Shown piece by piece: positions 32,748-41,167 of a DNA stretch of 64,000 bases. Position 1 is the first letter of the stretch. Every line of letters starts with the position of its first letter. The translations under genes and the position numbers were made by a program. The DNA comes from DASUPK01 sp963800285. GTDB taxonomy: Bacteria; Actinomycetota; Thermoleophilia; Solirubrobacterales; 70-9. Location of the stretch: positions 62,001 to 126,000 of the forward strand of contig CAWDAL010000005.1 of assembly GCA_963800285.1 (NCBI GenBank), written 5' to 3'. The notes below the pieces were generated by a model. The model saw nothing but the letters and a program-made list of their open reading frames with translations, ran no database searches and was not told where the DNA came from.

Positions 32748-35153
32748 TTGACGCAGCGGTACCTGCCCCGGCCCGTCGTGAAGCTGCTCGCCCGAGCGCT
32801 GCAGCGCTCGACTCAGCGCAGCTGGATCCCCATCCGGGCTCAGCGCGCGTGGACGGAGGCGGCGGCCCGTATCACCCGCATCCCGAAGGGGATCGCGATC
32901 GAGCATGGCTCGCTCGGCGGGGTTCCATCTGACCGGTTGGTGCCCCCGGGCGCGGACGAGGGCCGCGCGGTGCTCTACCTGCACGGCGGCGGCTACCTGA
33001 TCGGCTCCCGGCGCACCCATCGCGGTCTTGCCGCCCAGATCGCCCTCGCGGCCGGTGCGCCCGTCCATCTCCTCGACTACCGCCTCGGGCCCGAGGACAC
33101 CCATCCCGCGGCGCTCGATGACGCGATCGCCGCCTACCGGGAGCTCATCGATCGAGGGCTTGCTCCGGAATCCATCGTGGTCGCCGGCGACTCGGCGGGC
33201 GGCGGCCTGGCCCTCGCCCTGGCGGCACGGCTGCGGGATTCGGACGATCCGCGGCCGGCCGGGCTGGCGATCCTGAACGGCTGGCTCGACCTGACCAACT
33301 CCGGCACATCGGTCGCGGCCAATGCCCGCCACGACCACGGCCTGCGCCGCGACCTGATCGAGCAGGGCGCCGAGCTCTACGGTGGAGCCACAGCGCCGAG
33401 CGACCCCGAGCTCTCGCCCGTGTTCGCGGACCTCGCCGCCCTGCCGCCGACCTACATCCAGGTCGGCACCCACGACATCCTGCTGAGCGATTCGGACCGG
33501 CTTGCCGAGCGCGCCCGGGCGGCCGGAGTGGATGTCGGCTACAGCCGCTTCGAGGGCATGTGGCACGACTTCCAGCTCGCCGCGGGGCTACTGCGGGAGG
33601 CCGACGAGGCGATGGCCGATCTGGCTCGCGCCCTGGACGACATCCGGAGCGGCCGGCCCTTGGCGGACCGCCCGGCCGCGACGTCGAGCAACGGCCATCG
33701 CACGCCCAGCGTCGCGATCATCGGCGCCGGCTTCGGCGGGATCGGTCTCGCGATCACGCTGAAGAAGGCGGGCATCCGCGACCTGACGATCTTCGAGAAG
33801 GCCGACGGGGTGGGAGGGGTGTGGCGCGATAACACCTACCCGGGGGCCGCCTGTGACGTCCCATCCCGCCTCTACTCGTTCTCGTTCGAGCCGAACCCCG
33901 AGTGGAGCCGCCGTTACTCGCCGCAAGGGGAGATTCTCGACTACCTCGAGCGGTGCGTTCGCAAGTACGGGCTGCATGACGACCTGCGCCTGAGAACCGA
34001 GGTCGCCACGGCGGACTTCGACGAGAGCGCCGGGCGCTGGCGAATCGAGACGGACGAAGGGGACGTGGTCGAGGCGGACGTCCTCGTGTCGGCCGTTGGC
34101 CAGCTCAACCGGCCGGCGCTCACGCGCATCCCGGGCGCCGATCGCTTCGAGGGCGCCATCTTCCACACCGCGCGCTGGGATCACGGCGCCGAGCTCGAGG
34201 GCAAGCGGGTGGCGGTCATCGGCACAGGCGCCAGCACGATTCAGGTGGTCCCGGCGATCGCCGGCCGCGTGGGCCACCTCGACGTCTACCAGCGCTCCGC
34301 CCCCTACGTGATCCCGAAGAAGGACCGCCCCTACAGGGGCTGGGAGAAGGTGCTCTTCCGCTGGTTCCCGCCCGCCCGGCTCCTCCCTCGCTTCAGCCAG
34401 TGGCTCTTCTTCGAGGTCTTCATCGCCTCCTTCAACCAGTTCAAGCCGGTCGGGCGCCTCGGGATCCGGATGTGCGAGCGCCAGCTCGAGGAGCAGATCT
34501 CCGACCCGGAGCTGCGCCGAGCCCTCACTCCGGACCACGTGATCGGCTGCAAGAGGGTCCTGATCTCCGAGGACTACTACCCGGCGTTCGAGCGGCCCAA
34601 CGTGGATCTGATCACCGACGAGGTGCGGGAGCTCTCGTCCCATGGCGTGATCGCCGAGGACGGCACGGAGCGGCCGGCCGACGTGATCGTGCTCTCCACC
34701 GGCTTCGAGAGCACCCGCTTCCTCGCGCCGATGGAGATTCGCGGCCGCCAGGGGCGCGACCTCAACGAGGTCTGGGGCGACGGGGCGAACGCCTACCTCG
34801 GCATGACCGTTGCCGGCTTCCCGAACCTGTTCGTGATGTACGGGCCGAACACCAACCTCGGCTCGGGCTCGATCATCTTCCAGCTCGAGAGCCAGATGGC
34901 CTACATCGCGGACGCGGTGGAGCGCCTCCGGCGGACGGGAGGCTGGCTCTCGGTGCGGCCGGAGGTGCAGGAGGCCTTCGAGCGCGAGATGCAGACGCGC
35001 CTGGAGACCTCGGTCTGGCAGACCGGCTGCAACAACTGGTACGTCGACGAGCATGGCCGCAACACCAACAACTGGCCGGGCTTCACGCTCGAGTACCGGC
35101 GCCGGACGCGCCACCTGAACGCGAGCGACTACGAGAGCACGTCGGGGCTGTAG
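32748..35153 (+). CDS. Fusion protein: HSL-type esterase plus Baeyer-Villiger monooxygenase
   Basis: An 801-residue fusion. Residues 1-300 are a hormone-sensitive-lipase-type esterase: LYLHGGGY (79-83), VAGDSAGGG with Ser149, Asp243 in THDILL and His273 in WHDF. Residues about 320-800 are a flavin monooxygenase: GAGFGG (326-331, FAD), FEGAIFHTARW (467-477, the FxGxxxHxxxW BVMO fingerprint) and GTGAST (492-497, NADPH). A short Ser/Ala-rich linker (about 303-319) joins them. A BVMO turns a ketone into an ester and the esterase would cut it to acid plus alcohol, so one chain could do both steps. TTG start at 32748; its 3' end overlaps ilvA by 25 bp. Confidence 0.9.
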   Translation: MTQRYLPRPVVKLLARALQRSTQRSWIPIRAQRAWTEAAARITRIPKGIAIEHGSLGGVPSDRLVPPGADEGRAVLYLHGGGYLIGSRRTHRGLAAQIALAAGAPVHLLDYRLGPEDTHPAALDDAIAAYRELIDRGLAPESIVVAGDSAGGGLALALAARLRDSDDPRPAGLAILNGWLDLTNSGTSVAANARHDHGLRRDLIEQGAELYGGATAPSDPELSPVFADLAALPPTYIQVGTHDILLSDSDRLAERARAAGVDVGYSRFEGMWHDFQLAAGLLREADEAMADLARALDDIRSGRPLADRPAATSSNGHRTPSVAIIGAGFGGIGLAITLKKAGIRDLTIFEKADGVGGVWRDNTYPGAACDVPSRLYSFSFEPNPEWSRRYSPQGEILDYLERCVRKYGLHDDLRLRTEVATADFDESAGRWRIETDEGDVVEADVLVSAVGQLNRPALTRIPGADRFEGAIFHTARWDHGAELEGKRVAVIGTGASTIQVVPAIAGRVGHLDVYQRSAPYVIPKKDRPYRGWEKVLFRWFPPARLLPRFSQWLFFEVFIASFNQFKPVGRLGIRMCERQLEEQISDPELRRALTPDHVIGCKRVLISEDYYPAFERPNVDLITDEVRELSSHGVIAEDGTERPADVIVLSTGFESTRFLAPMEIRGRQGRDLNEVWGDGANAYLGMTVAGFPNLFVMYGPNTNLGSGSIIFQLESQMAYIADAVERLRRTGGWLSVRPEVQEAFEREMQTRLETSVWQTGCNNWYVDEHGRNTNNWPGFTLEYRRRTRHLNASDYESTSGL

Positions 35154-36283
35154 CCCAGATCCCTGATCAGCTCCAGGAGCCGCTCCGCGTGCTCGGGTCC
35201 GCGCGTCTCCATGACCAGCTCGATGCCGGTCTCGCTGACGGAGAGGCCGACGCCCTCACGCACGTGGTCGACGTCGATCAGGTTGGCTCCGCCGTCACCG
35301 AGCGCCGTCAGCAGGGCGGCGAGCGAGCCGGGCTCGTCGGGGATCTTGGCGAAGATCCGCAGGCGCCTGCCGCGGGAGGTCTCGTGGTGGCGGGCGAGAT
35401 CGGCGAGTACCCCCGTGTCGATGTTGCCCCCGGAGAGGATGACGACGGTCGTGCCGCTCGCCGCCGGCTGCAACTGCTCTCCGCGGAGCGCGGCGACCCC
35501 GACCGCGCCCGCGCCCTCCACGACGAGCTTGGTCCGCTCCAGCAGCAGCATGATCGCGTCGGCGATCGCGTTCTCGTCGACGGTGACGACATCGTCGAGC
35601 AGCTCGTCGAGCAGCGGCGAGGTGATCTCGCCCGGGTGCTTTACGGCGATCCCGTCCGCGAGCGGGCACTGGGCCTTGACGCCGACGACCTCGACGCCCG
35701 ACTGGTTTCCCTTGATCGCGCTCGCAATCCCGGCGGCCAGCCCACCCCCGCCGACGGGCACGACCACCTTGGCGAGGTCGGAAACCTCGTCGAGCAGCTC
35801 GAGCCCGATCGTGCCCTGCCCGGCGATCACGGCCGGGTCGTCGAAGGGGTGGACGAAGGGCAGGCTCTCGGACTCGGCGTGCGCAAGCGCTTCACCGAGG
35901 GCGGCGTCGATCGACTCACCGGTGAGCACGATCTCCGCCCCGGATTCCCGGGCGGCCGCGATCTTGGCGAGCGCCGCGCGCTCGGGCATGAAGATCGTCG
36001 CGGCAAGTCCGCGAGCGCGGGCGGCGTAGGCGACCGACTGCCCGTGGTTCCCGGCGCTGGCGGTGATGACTCCCGTGGTGCCCGGGTCGAGTGTGGCGAT
36101 CTTGTTGAGCGCGCCGCGCAGCTTGAAGGACCCGGTGCGCTGCAGGTTCTCGGCCTTGAGCGCGATCGTGCCGCCGGTGGTCCGGGAGAGGAAGCGCGAC
36201 TCGATCACCTGGGTGCGCCGCGCGACGTCGGCCACGACCGCGCGGGCGCTCTCTATGTCGGCGAGCGAGACCCGCTCGGTCAC
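35129..36283 (-). CDS. ilvA: Threonine ammonia-lyase (biosynthetic/catabolic type) with ACT domain
   Basis: A 384-residue PLP enzyme. TGSFKLRGALNKI holds the Schiff-base lysine, ITASAGNHGQSVAYAA the substrate loop, PVGGGGLAAGIA the phosphate loop and ILSGGNID the C-terminal part. Residues about 310-384 are an ACT-like regulatory domain (RLRIFAKIPDEPGSLAALLT). It deaminates threonine or serine to 2-oxoacid. GTG 36283 overlaps the TGA of ridA (GTGA), so the two are coupled. RidA removes the reactive enamine intermediates this enzyme makes. Confidence 0.93.
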   Translation of the reverse strand: MTERVSLADIESARAVVADVARRTQVIESRFLSRTTGGTIALKAENLQRTGSFKLRGALNKIATLDPGTTGVITASAGNHGQSVAYAARARGLAATIFMPERAALAKIAAARESGAEIVLTGESIDAALGEALAHAESESLPFVHPFDDPAVIAGQGTIGLELLDEVSDLAKVVVPVGGGGLAAGIASAIKGNQSGVEVVGVKAQCPLADGIAVKHPGEITSPLLDELLDDVVTVDENAIADAIMLLLERTKLVVEGAGAVGVAALRGEQLQPAASGTTVVILSGGNIDTGVLADLARHHETSRGRRLRIFAKIPDEPGSLAALLTALGDGGANLIDVDHVREGVGLSVSETGIELVMETRGPEHAERLLELIRDLGYSPDVLS

Positions 36284-36681
36284 GTGGCCAGCGGGACGGT
36301 GGCGTCCATCTCCACGAGGGCGCCCTTGGGGAGCGCCGCTACCCCGACCGTCGTGCGAACGGGGAACGGCTGCTCGAAGAAGGTCGCGTAGACGTCGTTC
36401 ACCTTCGGGAACTCCGCCATGTCGGTCAGGAAGATCCCGATCCGCGCCGCGTCCTGGAGCCGGGTTCCAGCAGCCCGGCAGACGGCCGCGAGGCTCTCGA
36501 GGCAGCGTGCCGCCTGCTCCGCCACCCCCCCGTCGATCAACTCGCCGCTCTGAGGATCGAGGGGGACCTGGCCGCTGCAGTAGAGAACGCCGTTGGAGAT
36601 CACGGCCTGCGAGTAGGGACCGATCGGAGCCGGCGCGTCGCCGGTCTCGATGACCCTTCTCGTGCTCTCCGATGCGTCCAT
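36280..36681 (-). CDS. ridA: RidA family enamine/imine deaminase
   Basis: A 133-residue YjgF/YER057c/UK114 protein: APAPIGPYSQAVISNGVLYC at the N-terminus and FFEQPFPVRTTVGVAALPKGALVEM at the C-terminus include the conserved Arg of the active site (PVRTTV) and the Glu near the end. It hydrolyses 2-aminoacrylate-type enamines. AGGAGG precedes ATG 36681. Translational coupling to ilvA is a textbook functional pairing. Confidence 0.93.
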   Translation of the reverse strand: MDASESTRRVIETGDAPAPIGPYSQAVISNGVLYCSGQVPLDPQSGELIDGGVAEQAARCLESLAAVCRAAGTRLQDAARIGIFLTDMAEFPKVNDVYATFFEQPFPVRTTVGVAALPKGALVEMDATVPLAT

Positions 36682-36731
36682 ACCGGCCTCCTGGAGGTGA
36701 CCGAGGGGCGGGATTCGCCAGTATCTCACCG

Positions 36732-37457
36732 ATGAGGGCGCTCGCCATCGTGCATCAGACGGACGCCGGGCCGGGCGTGTTCGCGGAGGAGATGGCCGAG
36801 CGTGGGGTGGAGCTGCACGAATGGCTCCTCTCCGAGCGCGGGACCGGCCCTCAGCTCGAGATCGCGGAGTACGACGCGGTGCTCACCTTCGGCGGCGCCA
36901 TGCACGCGGACCAGGAGGGGCGGCATCCATGGTTGCGGTTCGAAAAGGACTTCCTCGCCGCGATGATCGACGACCGGATGCCGGTGCTCGCGGTCTGCCT
37001 CGGCAACCAGCTCCTGGCCGACGCGTCGGGCGGCACGGCCCACCGGGCGAGCGAGCCGGAGATCGGCTGGTTCGACGTCGAGGTGACCGACGAGGGGATG
37101 GCGGATCCCGTTATCGGTCCCATGGCGCCGAGCTTCGAGGCCTTCCAGTGGCACAGTTACGAGGCGCTGCCCCCGGACGGCGCGGCGATCCTCGCCCGCA
37201 GCCCGGTCTGCGCCCAGGCCTACCGGGTCGGGGAGGCCGCGTGGGGGATCCAGTTCCACGCCGAGGTGAGCGCTGCGGACGCCGCGGCGTGGATCGACGA
37301 CTACCGCTCGGACGACGACGCCGTGCGGATCGGCGTCGACCCGGGGGCTCTGCGCGCCGAGACCGAGGAGAAGATCTCCGACTGGAACCGGCTCGGCCGC
37401 GAGCTCTGCGGCCGGTTCCTGGAATGGGCTGTTGCGACGGGGGGCGAGAGGGGCTAG
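36732..37457 (+). CDS. Class I glutamine amidotransferase
   Basis: A 241-residue stand-alone GATase: VLAVCLGNQLLAD contains the nucleophilic Cys, and GIQFHAEVS the catalytic His-x-Glu. EYDAVLTFGGAMHAD is the N-terminal loop. It resembles GMP-synthase-like/GuaA-related amidotransferase proteins of unknown acceptor, often linked to gamma-glutamyl amine metabolism. ATG at 36732 lies 50 bp from the divergent ridA start. Confidence 0.88.
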   Translation: MRALAIVHQTDAGPGVFAEEMAERGVELHEWLLSERGTGPQLEIAEYDAVLTFGGAMHADQEGRHPWLRFEKDFLAAMIDDRMPVLAVCLGNQLLADASGGTAHRASEPEIGWFDVEVTDEGMADPVIGPMAPSFEAFQWHSYEALPPDGAAILARSPVCAQAYRVGEAAWGIQFHAEVSAADAAAWIDDYRSDDDAVRIGVDPGALRAETEEKISDWNRLGRELCGRFLEWAVATGGERG

Positions 37458-37467
37458 GGTCCGATTC

Positions 37468-37938
37468 GTGAGGCGGGGAGCTCTGATGGCGATCGCGGTC
37501 GTGGCGGCGCTTGCGCTGGTCTTGCCGGCGAGCGGCTCGGCGCGGATCAAGCAGCGCTTCTTCCACACCCTCGACGGGAACATCTCCTGCGCGATGCTGC
37601 AGGACAAGAAGTCACGCCGGAAGCACCACCACAAGATTCCCGGCTTCCCCGGGGTTGCCCGCTGCGACATCCAGAGCCACACCTGGGCGGCGCCGCCGAA
37701 ACCCAGGTGGTGTCCCGTCGATTGGGGATTCGGCGTCGAGGTCACCCGCAAGAAGGGCGGCCGCTACGTCTGCGCGGGCGATAGCGTCGTCAACATCAAG
37801 TCACCGGCCCTGGGCCCGGGAGCGAATGTCACGGTCGGCCGCTACACCTGCATGGTTCTGGATACGAGCGTGCGCTGCGCCAACGACCGCAACGGACACG
37901 GCTTCGAGCTCTCCGCCGACGCGGTCTCGCTCTTCTAG
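37468..37938 (+). CDS. Secreted protein, DUF6636-like
   Basis: A 156-residue exported protein from GTG 37468. Signal peptide ALMAIAVVAALALVLPASGS. The mature part has KQRFFHTLDGNISCAMLQ, VARCDI, GFGVEV and GHGFELSADAVSLF, which match the F..P.GNI.C / RCDI / GHGF.. pattern of actinobacterial DUF6636 proteins. Six cysteines probably form disulfides. Role unknown. Its TAG overlaps both the convergent gene's stop and a dispersed repeat. Confidence 0.75.
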   Translation: MRRGALMAIAVVAALALVLPASGSARIKQRFFHTLDGNISCAMLQDKKSRRKHHHKIPGFPGVARCDIQSHTWAAPPKPRWCPVDWGFGVEVTRKKGGRYVCAGDSVVNIKSPALGPGANVTVGRYTCMVLDTSVRCANDRNGHGFELSADAVSLF

Positions 37939-38384
37939 CGGCCGCTCGTGGCCGCGACCTTGTCGCGAAGCCGTGGCGCGACCAGGTAGTGGTGCGCCGC
38001 CCCGGCCAGGAAGATCGCCGAGGTGCCGACATGCAGAAGGGCGTCCGCGTCCCCGTGGGGGAAGTAGAAGAGTCCGCCGGCCGGGTGGGCACTGGCGACG
38101 GCCCAGACGGCGGTCGAGAGCAGCGCTCCCGCCGCGGCCAGGTTGAAGAGCGCCGACCACTGGACGCGGAGCGCGGCGTAGAAGCCCGGGATCGCGACGA
38201 GGAATCCCGAGACCGCGTGCCAGCCGTTCATGTCGACGCCGAGAATCCTCACCGAGGTCGCGCCGTCACCGACGTGGAAGTCGGGGTTGGCGATCAGACC
38301 GGGCACGCTCCAGATGAGGACGGCGATCGACCCGAGGATGGCGGCCCACTGGACCGGCTGCAGCGGTCTCTCCGGCTTCAGCAT
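37935..38384 (-). CDS. DUF4383 membrane protein
   Basis: A 149-residue protein with four hydrophobic helices. FHVGDGATSVRILGVDMNGWHAVSGFL is typical of DUF4383 proteins (shortened here by quoting the motif DMNGWHAVSGF), and HVGTSAIFLAGAAHHY ends the last helix. The C-terminal 12 residues RLRDKVAATSGR are encoded by a dispersed repeat (copy B). Start ATG 38384 lies inside the TetR-type operator, so repression by the adjacent TetR is likely. Confidence 0.85.
   Translation of the reverse strand: MLKPERPLQPVQWAAILGSIAVLIWSVPGLIANPDFHVGDGATSVRILGVDMNGWHAVSGFLVAIPGFYAALRVQWSALFNLAAAGALLSTAVWAVASAHPAGGLFYFPHGDADALLHVGTSAIFLAGAAHHYLVAPRLRDKVAATSGR
37938..37974 (+). repeat. Dispersed 37-nt repeat, copy B
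   Basis: Starts at the G of the DUF6636-like gene's TAG: GCGGCCGCTCGTGGCCGC then GCGAAGCCGT. It lies wholly within the 3' end of the DUF4383 gene on the other strand and supplies that gene's last residues and, through CTAG, both stops. Confidence 0.85.
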
Positions 38385-38405
38385 AAGTTACTGTCCGGTA
38401 ACTTA
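38384..38405. promoter_or_regulatory. Perfect TetR-type operator
   Basis: TAAGTTAC-TGTCCG-GTAACTTA: perfect 8-bp arms, 6-nt spacer, between the DUF4383 gene and the divergent TetR gene. It overlaps the DUF4383 start codon and lies 14 nt before the TetR ATG, so it should control both. Confidence 0.75.
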
Positions 38406-38419
38406 GCAAAGATTCCACG

Positions 38420-38998
38420 ATGGCGACCGAGACTCGCAAGCGCTTGCCCCCTGCGGAGCGACGTGAGCTGATCCTGGAGGCCGGCGCCCGGCTCTTCGGC
38501 GATCGTGGCTACGCGCACGCGAGCCTCGACGAGATCGCCGCGGCGGCGGGGGTGACGAAGCCGATCCTCTACCGCCACTTCGATTCGAAGAAGGCGCTCT
38601 ACCTCGCCCTGCTCGAACGCCACCGAGACGACCTGCCCCGGTTCTTCGAGCGGGTTCCGCCGGACCTGGCCTTCGAACAGCGGGTCGAGGCGATCATCGA
38701 GGCCTGGTTCGACTACGTCTCGGAGCACGGTTACGCGTGGCGGATGATCTTCCGGGATTCGGGCGGCGACGCCGAGATCCGCGAGTTCCGCCGCGGCAAC
38801 CAGGATCGGGCCCGCGAGGTGCTCGCAGGATTCGTCTCCGCGCAGAAGGGCGTCCCGAAGGCGCAGGTCGAGCCGCTTGCGGAGTTCCTTCGCGCGGGCG
38901 GCGCAGGGCTCGCCCTCTGGTCGCTCGACCACCCCGAGGTGTCGAGGGGGACGCTGGTCGCCACCGCGCAGCGAGTTCTCGCCGCTATTCGGGGGTGA
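38420..38998 (+). CDS. TetR family transcriptional regulator
   Basis: A 192-residue TetR protein: RRELILEAGARLFGDRGYAH, ASLDEIAAAAGVTKPILYRH (HTH). The C-terminal ligand domain resembles TetR_C_6-like groups (RFFERVPPDLAFEQR). It probably binds the palindrome at 38384 and represses the DUF4383 gene and itself. Its 3' end overlaps the SDR gene by 14 bp. Confidence 0.9.
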   Translation: MATETRKRLPPAERRELILEAGARLFGDRGYAHASLDEIAAAAGVTKPILYRHFDSKKALYLALLERHRDDLPRFFERVPPDLAFEQRVEAIIEAWFDYVSEHGYAWRMIFRDSGGDAEIREFRRGNQDRAREVLAGFVSAQKGVPKAQVEPLAEFLRAGGAGLALWSLDHPEVSRGTLVATAQRVLAAIRG

Positions 38999-39734
38999 CG
39001 TAGGCGCCCGAGAGGCCGCCGTCGACCAGGAAGGTCGAGGCGGTCACGTACGAGCTGTCGTCGCTCGCCAGGAAGAGCGCGCCCTGAGCGATCTCCCGAG
39101 CCTCGGCGAAGCGGCCCATCGGCAGGTGGACCAGGCGGCGCGCCGCCTTCTCCTGATCCTTGGCGAACAGCTCCTGCAGCAGCGGGGTGTTCACCGGGCC
39201 GGGGCAGAGGGCGTTGACGCGCACGCCTCGCTTGCCGAACTCGACGCCGAGTTCCCGCGAGAGCGCCAGCACGCCGCCCTTGGAGGCCGTGTAGGAGATC
39301 TGCGAGGTCGCGGCGCCCATCACTGCGACGAAGGAGGCGGTGTTGATCACCGACCCGCCGCCGGCATCGAGCAGGTGCGGGATGCCGTGCTTGCAGCAGA
39401 GGAAGACCGACTTCAGGTTGACGTCCTGGACCCGCTGCCAGGCATCGAGGGAGGTGTCGAGCACGGAGACGTCGTCGTCCGGACTGATCCCGGCGTTGTT
39501 GAAGAGCACGTCGATGCGCCCCATCTCCTCGGCCGCCTTCGCGTACATCTCGCGCACGGAGTCCTCGTCGGCGACGTCGGCACGCAGGGCGAGCTCGCCC
39601 TCGGCGCCCTCCGCGAGGTCGACGCCGACCACGCGGGCGCCCTCCTCCGCGAACAGCCGTGCGGTCTCCGCGCCGATCCCGCTCGCGGCCCCGGTGATCA
39701 CGCAGACCTTCCCCTCGAGACGTCCCGCTGTCAT
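38985..39734 (-). CDS. Short-chain dehydrogenase/reductase
   Basis: A 249-residue classical SDR: VITGAASGIGAETA (TGxxxGxG cofactor loop), LFNNAGIS (NNAG), then YTASKGGV with catalytic Tyr-x-x-x-Lys and the preceding Ser in NTASFVAV. GVRVNALCPGPVNTPLL follows. NAD(H) rather than NADP(H) is suggested by VVGVDLAEG (Asp after strand 2). ATG overlaps the aldehyde dehydrogenase stop (ATGA), so the two are coupled. Confidence 0.9.
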   Translation of the reverse strand: MTAGRLEGKVCVITGAASGIGAETARLFAEEGARVVGVDLAEGAEGELALRADVADEDSVREMYAKAAEEMGRIDVLFNNAGISPDDDVSVLDTSLDAWQRVQDVNLKSVFLCCKHGIPHLLDAGGGSVINTASFVAVMGAATSQISYTASKGGVLALSRELGVEFGKRGVRVNALCPGPVNTPLLQELFAKDQEKAARRLVHLPMGRFAEAREIAQGALFLASDDSSYVTASTFLVDGGLSGAYVTPE

Positions 39735-41140
39735 GCGGGTTCCTCCTCGGCTTCGCCTGCGGAGGACCCTCGCATATCCGTGGCGTAGTAGACGTTCTTG
39801 ACCTCGCTGTAGGCCTCGAGCGCGTCCGGGCCCAGCTCCCGGCCGACCCCCGACTGCTTGAAGCCGCCGAACGGAGTCGACACCCGGACAGAGGTGTTCG
39901 AGTTGATCGAGATCACCCCGGTCTCGATCGCACGCGCGACCCGCAGGGCCTTGGCCCCGTCACGGGTCCAGACCGAGCCCGAGAGCCCGTAGATGGTGTC
40001 GTTGGCGAGCCGGAGGGCCTCCGCCTCGTCCTCGAACGGGATCACGCAGGCGACCGGGCCGAAGATCTCCTCGCGGGCCGGCCGGGCGTCGTTCGAGACC
40101 GGCGCCAGGACGGTCGGAGGGAACCAGTAGCCGGGGCCATCCGGAGCGTTCCCCCGGAAGGCGACCGGAGCGTCGCCGTTGATGTACGAGGAGACCGTCT
40201 CCAGCTGCTCGGCGGAGATCACCGGGCCCATCTGGGTCGACTCATCGAGCGGGTCGCCGACCTTGATCGACATGACGGCGCTCTCCAGGGCCGACATGAA
40301 GTCGTCCATCGCGGAACGCTCCACCAGGATCCGCGATCGGGCGCAGCAGTCCTGCCCGGCGTTGCCGAAGACGGCCAGCGGGGCGGAGGCGGCGGCCGCC
40401 TCCAGGTCCGCGTCGCCGAAGATCACGTTGGCGGACTTCCCGCCCAGCTCGAGCGTGACGCGCTTGATCGTGGCGGCGGCGCTCTCCGCGATCCCGCGCC
40501 CGACCTCGGTCGAGCCGGTGAAGGCGACCTTGGCGACGTCCGGATGCTCGACGATGCGCTGCCCGCAGACGCTCCCCTTGCCGGGGACCACGTTGAACAC
40601 GCCTTCGGGAACGCCCGCCGCCAGAGCGATCTTCTCGAGCTCGATGGCGGTCAGCGGCGTCAGCTCGGCCGGCTTCAGCACGATCGTATTACCGGCGGCG
40701 AGCGCCGGGGCCACCTTCCAGGAGGCGATCGTGAGGGGGAAGTTCCAGGGAGTGATCAGGCCGACCACGCCGAGCGGCTCGCGGAAGGTCATGTCGACGC
40801 CTCCTGCGACCGGGATCGTCTTGCCGGTGAGCCGCTCGGGGGCGCCGGCGTAGTAGCGGAAGGTCTCGACCACCATCCCCAGCTCGCCGCGGGCGTCGCC
40901 GATCGGCTTGCCGGCGTTGCGAGCCTCGAGCTGGGCGAGGTTCTCCTGGCGCGCGGCGATCGCATCGGTCAGCTCGTAGAGCAGGGAGGAACGGTCGTCG
41001 GGAGCCGTCGCGCGCCAGGCGGGGAACGCGTCGCGGGCGCGCGCGATCGCCGCGTCGGTCTCCTCGATCCCCGCGCGCGGGATCTCGGCCATCACCTCCT
41101 CGGTGGCCGGCTCGATGACCCGGATCGCTTCCTTGCTCAC
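39731..41140 (-). CDS. NAD-dependent aldehyde dehydrogenase
   Basis: A 469-residue ALDH: GVVGLITPWNFPLTIASWKVAPAL (shown as TPWNFPL), FTGSTEVGRGI (cofactor loop), TLELGGKSANVIF with the general-base Glu, and GNAGQDCCARSRI with the catalytic Cys. The NAGQDC form is common in aminobutyraldehyde and gamma-glutamyl-aminobutyraldehyde dehydrogenases. EEIFGPV is intact. GTG 41140. It is divergent from a glutamine-synthetase-like ligase only 27 bp away, which fits a gamma-glutamyl-amine pathway. Confidence 0.9.
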   Translation of the reverse strand: MSKEAIRVIEPATEEVMAEIPRAGIEETDAAIARARDAFPAWRATAPDDRSSLLYELTDAIAARQENLAQLEARNAGKPIGDARGELGMVVETFRYYAGAPERLTGKTIPVAGGVDMTFREPLGVVGLITPWNFPLTIASWKVAPALAAGNTIVLKPAELTPLTAIELEKIALAAGVPEGVFNVVPGKGSVCGQRIVEHPDVAKVAFTGSTEVGRGIAESAAATIKRVTLELGGKSANVIFGDADLEAAAASAPLAVFGNAGQDCCARSRILVERSAMDDFMSALESAVMSIKVGDPLDESTQMGPVISAEQLETVSSYINGDAPVAFRGNAPDGPGYWFPPTVLAPVSNDARPAREEIFGPVACVIPFEDEAEALRLANDTIYGLSGSVWTRDGAKALRVARAIETGVISINSNTSVRVSTPFGGFKQSGVGRELGPDALEAYSEVKNVYYATDMRGSSAGEAEEEPA

Positions 41141-41167
41141 CACGCTCCGACGATATAGGGTCCGCGC

